Origin: Tenodera sinensis
Lineage: Eukaryota; Arthropoda; Insecta; Mantodea; Mantidae
Length of the DNA stretch: 64,000 bases
Reading direction: 5' to 3'
Assembly: GCA_030765045.1 (NCBI GenBank)
Contig: CM060962.1
Span: 144,797,025-144,861,024, forward strand
The position numbers and the translations under genes were made by a program. The notes under the pieces are model-generated. The model saw only the letters and a list, made by a program, of their open reading frames with translations. It made no database searches and was not told the DNA's origin. This document shows, one piece after another, positions 24,540 through 35,511 of the stretch; positions within the stretch are counted from its first letter, which is position 1, and each line of letters begins with the position of its first letter.

Positions 24540-24762
24540 TAAAAGAGCCGGGCGCTAACAGCTAAAGCATACAATGTAAGTGAACACTCATTGTCGCGCG
24601 TAGTGTAACAAGGTAAAATAACCACTTCTGAATCCGGGCGGCCCTTGTTTATATCCCCCGGAAAACACCATAAGATAGAAAAACGGATTTCGAATCTGGA
24701 CGACTTTCAGGAAGATGTACTGCTGAATCTGTATAAAGAAGTGGCCTTCAAAGTTTGGTGCA
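24540..24762 (+). pseudogene. Transposase helix-turn-helix fragment (IS630/Tc1-like DDE)
   Basis: One frame reads AKAYNVSEHSLSRVV, stop, then ITTSESGRPLFISPGKHHK and RISNLDDFQEDVLLNLYKE. The order of a recognition helix, SPGK linker and LDDF motif is that of the N-terminal part of a widespread arthropod DDE transposase group. One in-frame TAA interrupts. The sequence is cut at 24762 by the pogo-like element; nothing of the catalytic domain is recognised beyond it. Confidence 0.6.
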
Positions 24763-25001
24763 TATACCGTATTTTATCGCGTAACCCCCCCCCCCTTTTT
24801 TTTTCTCGAATAATTTCCTTGAAAACACTGAGGAGAGGAGGGAATTATGCGAGTGGTGCTTCTAGGAATTCAGAAAGGAAGGGAAACCATGTAGTATTAT
24901 GTAAAAGTTATATAGATCAACAGTAATTTGTGAATGAACTGGATACATACCACGGCTTCATTGGGCCTACAATGTATTGTTTCATTGTTTCTTTTCTCTG
25001 A

Positions 25002-25187
25002 CTATTCTGCGGTCTCACTTCCGTCACTATCATAACTTTTTTCATTTATATCTAGCTCAGATAACATATCTTCATTTTCACTATTCCACAACATGTCGTC
25101 AGAACCATCAATGGCACCAGAAATACCAGGTTTTTTTTTTTGGTTTTGTTTTTGTTTTTTTGTTTTTTTTTTAACTCTTTTTAACAA
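25002..25187 (-). pseudogene. Putative pogo-like transposase C-terminal relic
   Basis: A 61-codon frame: lysine-rich start followed by GISGAIDGSDDMLWNSENED and an acidic DINEKSYDSDGSETAE tail. Pogo/Tigger-like transposases commonly end with a G-I-S-N-A-L-D-G-x-E-D-D type motif and acidic tail, so this is probably the surviving C-terminus. A T-rich run on + (25129-25173) encodes the lysines. Short, so uncertain. Confidence 0.45.
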
Positions 25188-25451
25188 TATTACGACTTGT
25201 AATAAATTGACTTAGCAACAAACACGTGTGTAACTTCACATTTCAATTTTACGATACGTTACGACAATGGCTATACGAGTATTTTTGTGACAAGCGCTGC
25301 GTCGATTGTTGTCCATTGTCAAACCATTTGAAGGCCGCTCCGATAAGAACGAACCAGGAGAGGAAATTATGCAATGTTTAATTGGTAAATATTTTTAGTG
25401 ATGAAAAATCATAGGGGAGGGAAATATGCGAGTGGGCCTTATGCGAAAAAA

Positions 25452-26302
25452 TCTGATGTGTTGCACTAACATGACATTCTCTACTTTTGTACTAACCATT
25501 CTTACAAACTCTTATTCCTATATCTTCTTCGTGTTAGTTAAAATAAACATTCGTACCAATTATATTATTGCTTATGTCCTTGTAGGTACAACGGGAATAT
25601 TAGAATACCGAAGGCTTTGTGCGACAGTCAAATCTTTTTGACCTTTGAGATTCCGTTCTCTTTGCACGATTAACATAAAAAAAAGAACAACGTTGTTGCA
25701 TTTCGCTTAAGTTCTAAGTTTTCCGAAACTCACACACATAACAAGGAATATCTCCGAAATGGTTCACCCTACAAGAAAATTTATTGAGACATAAATTGTG
25801 TATTTTAGCAAGATCTACATTTTTTGTAGTGCAAGATGTTGTATATCTCTAACGGTTTACCACTTATGCAAAATTCGTCCAGAGTAAATACGACTACAGG
25901 GGCTATAGCCAGAAAATTCAAGACACACATTTCATTTGTCATAAAAATATCTCAAACATATGACATTTTAATCAAAATCCTTAGAGCTATTTTCAAGAAA
26001 ATCAAAATTTTCGAAAAATTTTCCATGTAAAGGGTAGTTTAGGGTGGGGTTATTTTCTTCAAAATCTTCGTGTCGCATCCTTGAATGACAAACTTAAATC
26101 CAACTTTGGTTTTTAACCGACTTTTCGTTTTTGAGCTATGCTGTCCACAGACTGACACACAAGACACACACGGACCTTTTTCTAAAAATGCTTTTTTTTG
26201 GATTCAGGGGGTCTCAAAGCATATATTTCCCGTGAAATCTCGACATCGAATTTTTGGGTGGAATACAATACTTCCCCTACTTACCAGTAGAAAAAGTAAA
26301 AA
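25452..26302 (+). mobile_element. Helitron-like element (HLE) copy b
   Basis: An 851-bp copy starting TCTGATGTGTTGCACTAACA and ending AGAAAAAGTAAAAA. Because it interrupts a terminal repeat of known sequence, its ends can be read: native GCGATAAAATACGG is opened between A and T with no target duplication, allowing a possible 5-base shift from shared A residues. A 5' TC and A/T insertion without duplication are Helitron features; a 3' CTRR is not seen. The 12-bp subterminal inverted repeat, AC repeat (26157-26171) and CTACT/AGTAG hairpin are present. Confidence 0.78.
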
Positions 26303-26307
26303 TACGG

Positions 26308-28052
26308 TATGTTAAGTCATTCCTGGATTACATGTTTTAAACCAAAAATGTAAGCTATTTTATGGCAAATTCTCTTTGCGATACAATGTTCACAATTTTT
26401 AATCAATACTGCATATTGATGTTTCTTACTGAGCTATAAAATAAGTTTCTAAAAATATCTTCACACAGCTGGTTTAAAAAAATATTTTGTTCAATGGCGA
26501 GTTTCTGCTTTTGCTATATGTAATATAATATAAACTTTGAAGAGCATGTTAGCCTAACATACTTGCCTTATATTAATAACCGCATTGCAAATTCTGGTTG
26601 GCAGATATTGGGGAAACTATTTCCGTAGCTTCGCTCTGTTAACTTACAAATTGCATCGTAAGGAACATTTTAAGTGCTGAAATGTCTAAAATACACAACC
26701 GAGAAGGCCACATTGGAATATCACTCGTAAAATGTGGCTTGAAATTGTGCTTAGGCATTTGTTGCTAAATTATGTAGATTTTCACTTAGAATACCTAATA
26801 TAGAAACTGATTAACATATGTGCAGAAACTGTATAGACACTAAGAAAAATTGAGAAAAATATGAGAAATATCGATCAGAAAATGCCACAATTTGCGCAAC
26901 TACGACATCCGTTTAGATTTATTTAAATCGTCACGTAACTCTCTCATTTTCACTCCGATAACAAAAATATTTAAACGAAAACGTTCCTAGAGAATCGGAT
27001 ATAATAAAAAAAAATTAAACACTCAGCATTGTAATGCTTTATCACCTATGCCCAATTTTCAACTTGAAAGATCTAAACTCCGTTGAAACATTAGATTGCA
27101 AATGAAAATTATCTGCTTAGATGAGGAATTTATATTTGAAGCAAATTACAGGATAGAGAGCCTATTGTCTCATTTTAAAGAGAGAGAAATTGTTCTGACA
27201 GGTTTTAACTGTGCACCTTGAAATCCTTCATCCTCGCTGCTGTCTACCGGTAACGCTCACGTGCATATCTCCCCTCTCTTTCTTTCGCATAGCGATATGA
27301 TCCGGCAACAGCCCTCCATAGTTGGTTAGGGATTGGAGCTACTCATGTGCCTTCTTATTTCGTGCTCCCATAGTACTTTTGTAATAACAGAGGAATGCGC
27401 AGAGGATGGTTTGAACCTGCACTTAGTATGGAATCAAGACACACACCACAGTTGTCCTATAGTTCTCTGAAAGATAACTCAAGCGCCCCAACTCAAACTT
27501 TAGCTACGGTTGTGTTATCTGTTTGTACTCAACAGTTTATTCCTGTCATACTTCTGAAGAGGATAGGAAATGATCAGGGGAATCGAAAACGAGACTTCAA
27601 GATTTAGAACTCGGCAATCTGATAACCTGATAGCCTCTAGATGTCCTCCCCTTTCGTTTTAGACATTTACATGGAAGTGAATCTACAAGCATTTATTTGA
27701 AAGGGAAATTAAATTACCATTTTTAACACACGAATACATCCCTAAATAGAAGTACAGTATAACTCTCAAAACAAGCTATGCAATGGACGGTAATCTAAAC
27801 AAATATTATACACGTGGAATGATGTATCAGAGAAGGTTGGATTATTAGTTAACCATTACATACATTGAAAAATGTAAATCTCAGTTTATTTCCTTGTATT
27901 TCTGAAAAATGTCCAATTTTCTACTTGGAGAAGTATATCTCGGATTTGCTAAAATGCACCATTAGAAATTATTCCACAGAGTGCACAATACCGGGAAAGA
28001 CTGAAGTTTATTATTGCAACAGTAGAGACTTCTTATAGGTACATTAAAAAAA
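26308..28052. other. No gene recognised
   Basis: About 1.7 kb of AT-rich non-coding sequence. No repeats shared with the rest of the window, no tRNA-like motifs; the longest ORF (70 codons at 27395) has no recognisable feature. Confidence 0.35.
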
Positions 28053-28387
28053 CCTGTATGTTGCATTCACACTTCTTCTACTCACTCATCTAGAAACTAT
28101 TCTTGCAAAAACTTAAGCGAGATACTTTCAGTATATATTTATACACTTTTTTGTATGTAGTGGGCAAAGCAATTCTCAGATATTTATTAAGCGAATCGCT
28201 TTGTGATTGCTTTCAAATTCCATGCTTTTTCCATGACGAGGAGAAGAAAACGAATGACTTAACAGTTGTAAAACGTCTAAGTACTTGACAGCGCAAACCA
28301 ATAGGGAAGAATATCTTCGAAATGGTCACCGCCACAAATATAAGCTTTAATGAGATCTACATCACTTTCTTTTTCTTTGTTCTTTTC

Positions 28388-28441
<54 letters not shown>

Positions 28442-28880
28442 TTCTCTCGACTATTTTGTCCTTTATCTTACTGTTTACCAATTACACAAACGTCATTCAA
28501 AATAAAGAGGGCTTCAGAGACAATTTCCAGAAAACTTAAGATATATACCTCACTAATAAAAATTGTTAAAAGTCATTTTTAGAAAATCAAAAGAAATACA
28601 GTTTCCCCATGTGAAGATTAGTTTGGGTAGCGAAATTTTCTTGAAAACCGTGTCGAATACATGGAAGAGGGTGATCTTAAACAAATTTCGTGTTTTGACT
28701 CTTTGTTATCCCGTTAAGTGGTTCACATGCACGCACATAAAGAACTTTTCTTTCTAAAAATGCTTTTTGCTTATACAGGGAGCCTAAAACCGTGTATTTT
28801 TGGTGACATTTCGGTATTGAATTTTTGGAACGAATGCACCACTTCCTCTGCTAACTATAAGCAAAGCACAGAAAGTAAAA
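28053..28880 (+). mobile_element. HLE copy c, old and divergent
   Basis: Colinear with the other HLE copies: GTATGTTGCATTCACAC start, ATCTTCGAAATGGTCACC, TACTGTTTACCAATTAC, TTTCTAAAAATGCTTTTTG and AGAAAGTAAAA end. It is much more diverged, indicating an older insertion. The terminal hairpin is kept as TGCT..AGCA. A long (CT)n(TG)n tract has grown inside it. Confidence 0.72.
28392..28441. repeat. (CT)n(TG)n microsatellite
   Basis: About 19 CT units followed by about 6 TG units, located inside HLE copy c where other copies have only a short pyrimidine stretch (TTTTGTCTATCTCT). Confidence 0.97.
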
Positions 28881-29261
28881 CGATTAAGGTGTAAAAGGAC
28901 ATGAGTCGCTCGTTACTACAGCACAAGCTGAGTGACGGTATATATAGTTTATTTACTTGTACATCACTTATCAGTTAAGTATTACACCAGAGTGATCCTT
29001 ATTAAAAAAATCAAATGTTTTGAGCGCACACCCTCCTTTTTTTTTTACTTATGACATGTTTTGATAATGTGCCAAATTTCATTACAAGTAATTAACGTTA
29101 ACCCGTGCCGCAATGGACTTAAATATCTATATGAACTTAACTACTGAAAGAGTGTTTGTATTTTTCTAATGGCATAAACAATTGAAAACAACCTATACAT
29201 GAATTGCAAATATACTTAGTATATTTAAATGAAAGAAATTTAAGTATTAATATGTAATACT

Positions 29262-29744
29262 TCCTTTCCCTGATTACCCTCCCCTTATGTAGGACTTACA
29301 AGCCAGTGCCTAGGGTCAGACGCCTGTCGGGGAGAAGAGGAATCTCTGGACCAGACAGAGTGAAGACCTGGAAGTGAGTGGTCAGCCAAGCACCAAGTAT
29401 TAGAGTGAGGAAGAGGATGATATGAAATGTAGGCGAAATGGATGATTGGAAGGGTGATAATGCAGCAAATGGTGGAATGAATGGCGGGGGAAACGGGAGA
29501 ACCCGGAGAAAACCCGTCCAGACGCCGCCTCGTCCACCACCAATACCACATGCGGGTCCCGCCTAGGTGGTAGGCGAGCGGTCTAACCACTCAGCCGCCG
29601 CCATTATACATCCAGACTCAGGGAATGATGAGGAATAATCCTGGCTGGAGAAAAATTCCTACCGCCCCCCCCTGCCGGGAATCGAACCCGGCACCCATTG
29701 CACAGCAGGAAGGTGCTCTACCAACTGCGCCACGGGGCCAGCCC
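29262..29744 (-). mobile_element. Dimeric tRNA-derived SINE (family II + family III)
   Basis: Flanked by a perfect 14-bp duplication TAATATGTAATACT (29248-29261 and 29745-29758), so inserted as one unit. On the - strand from 29744: a tRNA-like head GTGGCGCAGTTGGTAGAGCA with box B GGTTCGATTCCC, then the family II body to about 29606. A second tRNA-like head follows (GGCTGAGTGGTTAGACCG) and a family III body with GGGTTCTCCCGTTTCCCCC and CATTCATTCCACC. No poly-A tail. The family III body recurs at 47471-47670. Confidence 0.87.
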
Positions 29745-29758
29745 TAATATGTAATACT

Positions 29759-31518
29759 ACGTACAAAATGTGGGAATGCAGCTTAAACCAATACTAGTTT
29801 TAACATGATCTTCTCAGTCTTGCCTTTTTACATTCTGGACTTTGTCTTCGCTGATGTCTACACATCGCAAAATTAATTGCTTTTGTTTTCCACTGGCCGT
29901 TATTATACCGCTCGCAAAAGTGAAAGGCATGTGAACGCTGGCCAATGCTCAAGCAGAGCGCTGTTGCCAAGCATAGTGCGTGTACCGGCAGAGGTTCTGT
30001 ACATAAGAGTGTGTGAGATGCATGCACCACATTCGGCAGCGCTGGTAGGAGGGGCAAGCGTAGGATTCGCTAGAGTCCGCAGTACGCCCCGCCTCCATAT
30101 GCCTTTAAGTTTTGCGAAGATTATAGTCCTGTGAATTCTTGTATATACTTCACTCCCTTTATTACGTATTATCTTTTATTGTTTTTCGTTAGGATATACG
30201 TAAGTAGGACCAAAATAAAAGATTTTTTTTTCCTGAGTAAGAAGTTTTACAGAAGAGAGGATGGTTGCTGTTCCGAGTCCGTGGAGGGCCCCGATATCTC
30301 CAAATGAGGAAATGCCCATGGGCTGACATGTAAAAATCCACCGAGCAACATACCCATATTTGTACGTGGCGTTTTTTTTTTTTTTTTTTTTTTTTTTTTT
30401 CCTACTTAACTAATTGTATTACTGGGGTGACTCTGTTTATTTTTGTTACAGTGGTGGAGTTGGTCCGGTACCGCCGAAGCAAACCGGATGCTTGTGGGTA
30501 ATGTTAGTCGGGTCGTTGGCTTAGGCAGGTCAAGTATCATGGCGTTGCCCTGACACTGACCTGCGGTTTGGGGGGAAGTCGGGTCGTACTGAAGGACCAT
30601 TACATAGGGATCATATTTATTAACACTTAACACCGTTGGTCACAATAATAGTGATTTCGGTTTTACAAAATTACAATTTTCAGTTATGCGTTACCTGTGT
30701 CGAACTAATTGCCAAACAAGTTTCTGTGCGACTATTAAGGCATTTTCAAAAAGTGTCTGCGCTTGTGGGTAGTTTCAGCATACCATGTTAGTTACGGGCT
30801 TGTTCCCTAACGCTAGGTAACTCTTCCCCCGTTCGAACCAGGACCCTAGGGTCACGTTTGACTTACAGTGAATGGAACCAATTAGCTATGTCAAAGCTAC
30901 AGCATCATCCTATTAGTTAACTCGGTGATGGCAGTTGTTCCCAATCCGTGTCTGATTGCGTTTCACATGTTTCCAGTTTGATACCCATTCGAGACCATTT
31001 GATCAAGTAAAGGCTTTTCAAAGTTTACTTGAAAAAGTGCATAACGCATATGTAAATCACTACGCATACCCAGTAATACGCTTCTGAGGTTGCTAACGCA
31101 TCCTAGTACCTGGAGGAAAAAGTAAGTGTATTTCTCCTATCGATGGAATAAAGCATAATATTAACATTTACAATAATATTAAATTCTGTTCCAACGGTAA
31201 GGCAAACGCTACTCTTCCAATTTTAACTATTATGTTGGCATAGGTTGTCGTTGTGTAAGAATATCTTATTATTAGAAAGGAAAACAAGTTATTGTAGAAT
31301 CACAACCAAGAGAGTACACCAATTCTGAGTGTTCAGCTTCCAAGAGCGTTTTCGGCTTCCTAAATAATTCAATTTTGTTAGCTCCGTTTCCATTCGAGTT
31401 GGTTTAGTAAGATTTACCAGTCTGGTGTAACCATGCACCTTGCTACCAAGACTCATTAATACAAGGATCGGTCCCAAGTCTAAGCTCCCGATAGAAGTTA
31501 AAAGGGCCTATACAAATG
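29759..31518. other. No gene recognised; contains a T29 run
   Basis: About 1.75 kb. 29900-30110 is relatively GC-rich and 30420-30620 also, without ORFs that I recognise. A T29 homopolymer lies at 30372-30400 and could be the tail of an unrecognised - strand retroposon whose body would lie to its right. Confidence 0.35.
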
Positions 31519-31925
<407 letters not shown>

Positions 31926-32199
31926 AACAATAACAACACCAACAACCCATGAATACAGCGGGGTGTAGAAGCAATTATGGAGCTAGTATGTATAAAATAC
32001 ACCCAAAATAAAACAAACACTACAACTTTAGGACGAATAATGGCATTTTTGCCATGAACATAAGTCATTTTAGGAAGCATCCATTCAAAATTCCAGTAAA
32101 GTCCAATAAGTAAGCAAATAAGTAAATAAATACGTAGGAAAGTAGGTGGGCAGGTAGGTGGGTGGCTAGGTGGGAGGTAGATAGGTACGTAGCTAGACA

Positions 32200-32634
32200 C
32201 GCAGGTAGACAGACAGACAGGCCGATCGATATAGACAGATATAGGTCGATAGCTAGGCAGGCAGGCAGACGGACGGACGGACGGACGGACGGACGGATGG
32301 ACGAATGGGTGGCTGCATAAATGTATATATGTAGACGGACAGAGAGACAGGTAGGTTCTTGGTTAGGTTAGACAGATAGACAGGTAGGTAGTTGGTTAGG
32401 TTAGGTTAGACAGATAGACAGGTAGGTAGTTGGTTAGGTTAGGTTAGACAGATAGACAGGTAGATAGTTGGTTAGGTTAGGTTAGACAGACGGACGGACA
32501 GACAGAAGGACAGACAGATGGATGGATGGACGGACGGACAGACACAAGGACAGACAGACACAAGCACAGACAGACAGATAGAAGGACAGACAGACGGATG
32601 GACAGAAAGACAGACGGACAGACGAATTTATCAC
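32200..32634. repeat. GACA/GGAC-rich simple repeat with 38-bp TTAGG-containing minisatellite
   Basis: Tetranucleotide GACA, GACG and GATG runs flank a minisatellite. Units start TTGGTTAGGTTAGGTTAGAC at 32392, 32430 and 32468 (period 38), with a first unit at 32359 lacking one TTAGG (33-bp spacing). Each unit holds two or three TTAGG pentamers, the insect telomere motif, within a non-telomeric GACAGATAGACAGGTAG context. Confidence 0.92.
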
Positions 32635-32685
32635 ATCAAAATTTAAATCGCCTGTACATCCACACCAATGTTATGCGCAGTAGAA

Positions 32686-33757
32686 TAGGGGAAGACAGGT
32701 ATCACTGCTGTGACGTCAGCTCACTCAGCTCACATGCTACCACCGAAAGCCAGTTGTACGTGTGACGTCACAGCGAGGAAGAGGAAATGGCATACCGGCC
32801 ATCGTAATTTTAATGCTGACTGTTTCAATTACGGAATAGTCACAGATCATAAATAATTACACTTCGGCTTTATGCCATATATTATATACATTCTAGTTTA
32901 TGTGAACAGTCATGTTATAATGCCAATAGAACAGAAATTATAACTATTTTGCCTGAGCTAGAGGAGAGCTATACAGCACAATTAGGTGGACATTTTCCGA
33001 AATTTGCCGTTTCGCTTTTCTTTAACTAGTTTGTCAATGTTAGGGCGTAATGTACGGCACATTTGTAACCGAAAACTGCATGTTAGTTTGTGCTCTAACA
33101 ACATGCTTCGGGATTTTGACTTAGAAAGGTTCATAACAGAAAATAATTGTTCGCACACATACGCAGAATCAAACATATATAATATCCGTGCAATAAGGGC
33201 ATACAACCTCAGAAATCGGGTTTGAGAAACATTCTTATAACAATCAGCAAAGTCTTCCTTGTGTTTATATTTGTCCTTCTGCAAATCGTCGCACTGTAAA
33301 TATATCAATTCAATTTGCTACCTGCTAGAAACATTAACATCCAATGAATACGGGATCGCAAACACCTGAAACGTAGTTGACAATGTTTCTACATCTTGAA
33401 ACCTGGTCTCAAACTGGTGTGAAACACGGGGAACTGAACAAACACAAAACCACTACACACAACACTACACAACGTCAACAAAAACACAAAATAAAAACAA
33501 AATTCGCACTAACGCCGTTGAGATCCCTCAAACAACAAATAGAAACCCTCAGACTAGGCTGAAGAGGGTTCTCCCTGAACAGCCCGCACATGTTGTAAAC
33601 ATGCCCAAATAACATTTTCATATTCATTCAGTTTCGTGCAAGTAGCGCCGCTGATCTAGGTAGCATAGCAATACACCGCTCTCGCCTGACGTCACACGAA
33701 CGTATAAGCTGGCTCTTCGTTTAAATACGTCACACGGGCCGAAGTTGTCTTCCCCTG
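32686..33757 (-). mobile_element. hAT family 3 transposon, internally deleted
   Basis: Termini TAGGGGAAGACAGGTATC (32686) and, from 33757 inverted, CAGGGGAAGACAACTTCG share the GGGGAAGACA core. The flanks are a perfect 8-bp duplication CAGTAGAA (32678-32685 and 33758-33765), with central TA as for Buster-type targets. At 1072 bp it keeps only the transposase C-terminus on the - strand. Both ends carry TGACGTCA or GACGTCA motifs just inside the termini (near 32710, 32763 and 33689). Confidence 0.9.
32982..33440 (-). pseudogene. hAT family 3 transposase C-terminal remnant
   Basis: From about 33440 to 32982 on the - strand: an FQDVETLSTTFQVFAIPYS-like segment, a stop, then LQCDDLQKDKYKHKEDFADC, FDSAYVCEQLFSVMNLSKSK and LRPNIDKLVKEKR. 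The Y-V-C-E-Q-L-F-S-V-M motif is the hAT C-terminal dimerisation region, related to but different from YICEQFFSKLNNNK of family 1. All catalytic residues are gone. Confidence 0.85.
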
Positions 33758-34025
33758 CAGTAGAATAAAGCCAAATGGTGATGCCTATACCTAGATTGTG
33801 GCTGGGACGCTTGTAACGCTGCTGGGATAAAATACCCAAAAGGAAAGCAACATTGCATATGTTTAAAGCGTTCTGCAGCATAGAAATAAAAAGTGTGGAT
33901 CTAAAAAATCAAGCTGCAGAAATATTTCACGAGTAGTGGATTAGGCGATTTAAGAAAATGATGCAAACAAATATCTATGAACGAAGTGAAGCCGCTGGTA
34001 AAATTTAATTCTTATAGCATATAAA

Positions 34026-34327
34026 GACCGCCTGCGTAGCGCAGTTGGTGGCGCGCTTGCCTCTGGCGCAGAGGACCCGGGTTCGATCCCCGGTACCAGC
34101 ATGGGGATTTTACCCCCTCTGGGAGGTCTGGCAAGGGGTGCACTGAGCCTCGTTAGTCCTGAGCTACTGCTGAACTGAGGAGCTGGCCGGGAGGGATCGG
34201 GACGCTGACCACGTACCACCCTCTAGTACTGCACCCCACCAATGGCACCTGTAGTTTGCCGAGGTGGGGGACGCAGCGGCTGGACGGTAAGGCTTGGCTC
34301 TTCATGGGCTGTAGTACCGGGGCTTAG
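34026..34327 (+). mobile_element. tRNA-derived SINE, family IV, without A-tail
   Basis: A perfect 15-bp duplication CTTATAGCATATAAA (34011-34025 and 34328-34342) frames a 302-bp body. The head has box A TAGCGCAGTTGG (34037-34048) and box B GGTTCGATCCC (34080-34090). The body is GC-rich and ends GGGGCTTAG, with no poly-A or simple repeat before the duplication. This is a young insertion. Confidence 0.93.
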
Positions 34328-34342
34328 CTTATAGCATATAAA

Positions 34343-34971
34343 ATCAGCTTCCGCATTATGGGATCACTTTTGGCTCAAGAGCTGCTGACCATATCACGTC
34401 CCATACCACATACTAATTACGTCCACACCTAGTTGTGTGTATCTGACCGTAGGGTTCCTAAACGGCTGCACCGATTTTTATCTTTTGCGTGTGTGATAAT
34501 GGTGATTCGAGAATGGTTTAGAATCACAATATGATCAGATCGAACATGTTCTTTTTAATTAATTAACTAACTTATATGTTGTTCATAGAGTATGTATGAT
34601 CTTTGGATGGTTTAGGTTCACAATTGGATCCGTCAACAGCGCCGTAATCACACTTAAGGATTTCCGGCATTTGAAGCTGAACCTGGGTTGTAGGAAGTTT
34701 TGGTCATAGCCGAGCGTTAATATTACATTAAATGTGCGCGCTTATTGAGAACAAGTAATTAAACGTATAATTAACAAATATACATTGTGCTAATGTGTAA
34801 GGTGCAATATTGAGCTGAGTATTCATGATGCAAAAACGTGTATCCTCTAACTTTTAGCTTAACCTATAAATGTAATATATTAAAATTTGTTGAAGCAAAG
34901 TGTTAAAGTATAATTAAAGGATTTTATGTAATGTATGTATTTTACACGATTTTTTATGATTACCAGTGATA
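34343..34971. other. No gene recognised; diffuse short repeats
   Basis: AT-rich. Words such as ATATACATTGTGC and GCTTAACCTAYAAAT at about 34785-34875 recur at 35535-35625, right of the adjacent MITE, as weak direct repeats, so the MITE may have landed in an older tandem repeat. Confidence 0.35.
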
Positions 34972-35509
34972 CCGGATGGAAGGGAAGTCATTACATGAAT
35001 TTATACCAGTGGTAGATATCGGTATTTGGAACACATTTTGTATCCTACGTTTTTGTCTCTGACCATTTCCTACGGAGATACTTTAGATTTGTCGAAAACA
35101 AACAGAGTAACGGTGCGTCTTAAAAACAAACCTATACTCCTCCTTGTCCTTCTGTGTTTACTGTGGCGTGTAGGCCAATCACAAGCGTTAACTCCCAAGA
35201 AAGCGAAAGTGCCCAACCTGTTTACATTTCACAAACTAGGTCAATTCCCTAAATTACTTCGTAACCCTGTCTGACGTCCCATAATTACTACCGAAGCTAT
35301 GTCAGAAATAAGTTACTCTGCGCATCTTACAAGTAACGAACTATTATCTTCGTACATTCTTGTGGAATTACGCATCTAATTGGGACCAAAAGCTATTTAT
35401 TTTTTCGAAATCGGGTGATCAAAGAACAAAATGCCATAAGACGTTTTTGTTGGTAATGCTTCTGTGAAGCAGATATTAGAAGGAATGTAATGACTTCCCT
35501 TCCATCCTG
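34972..35509. mobile_element. TA-flanked MITE, 538 bp
   Basis: A 25-bp terminal inverted repeat beginning GGATGGAAGGGAAGTCATTA two bases in; 24 of 25 positions match between 34972-34996 and 35485-35509. TA sits on both sides (34970-34971 and 35510-35511). No transposase remnant recognised. Most consistent with a non-autonomous Tc1/mariner-superfamily element. Confidence 0.82.
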
Positions 35510-35511
35510 TA

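Larger units (their letters stand above)
24767..26307 (-). mobile_element. Pogo/Tigger-like deleted element, right terminus split
   Basis: Left terminus CCGTATTTTATCGCGTAAC starts at 24767 after TA (24765-24766). The right terminus is the same sequence inverted, split by HLE copy b: its inner part CCTTATGCGA ends near 25446 and its outer part AAAATACGG ends at 26307, followed by TA. Subterminal GGAGGGAATTATGCGAGTG motifs recur near 24835 and 25418. Without the insert the element is about 690 bp and retains only an acidic C-terminal coding relic on the - strand. TA target duplication fits the Tc1/mariner/pogo superfamily. Confidence 0.72.

Noticed and set aside
32354..32495. CRISPR-like array of 38-bp repeats
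   Set aside because: Repeats are directly adjacent without unique spacers, in a eukaryotic genome; this is a minisatellite.
32200..32634. True interstitial telomere block
   Set aside because: TTAGG occurs only as two or three pentamers per unit amid unrelated GACA/GTAG repeats, not as a continuous array.
34030..34105. Possible functional tRNA gene
   Set aside because: Box A and B are present, but the acceptor stem does not pair and the unit is enclosed in a 15-bp duplication with 230 bp of SINE body.
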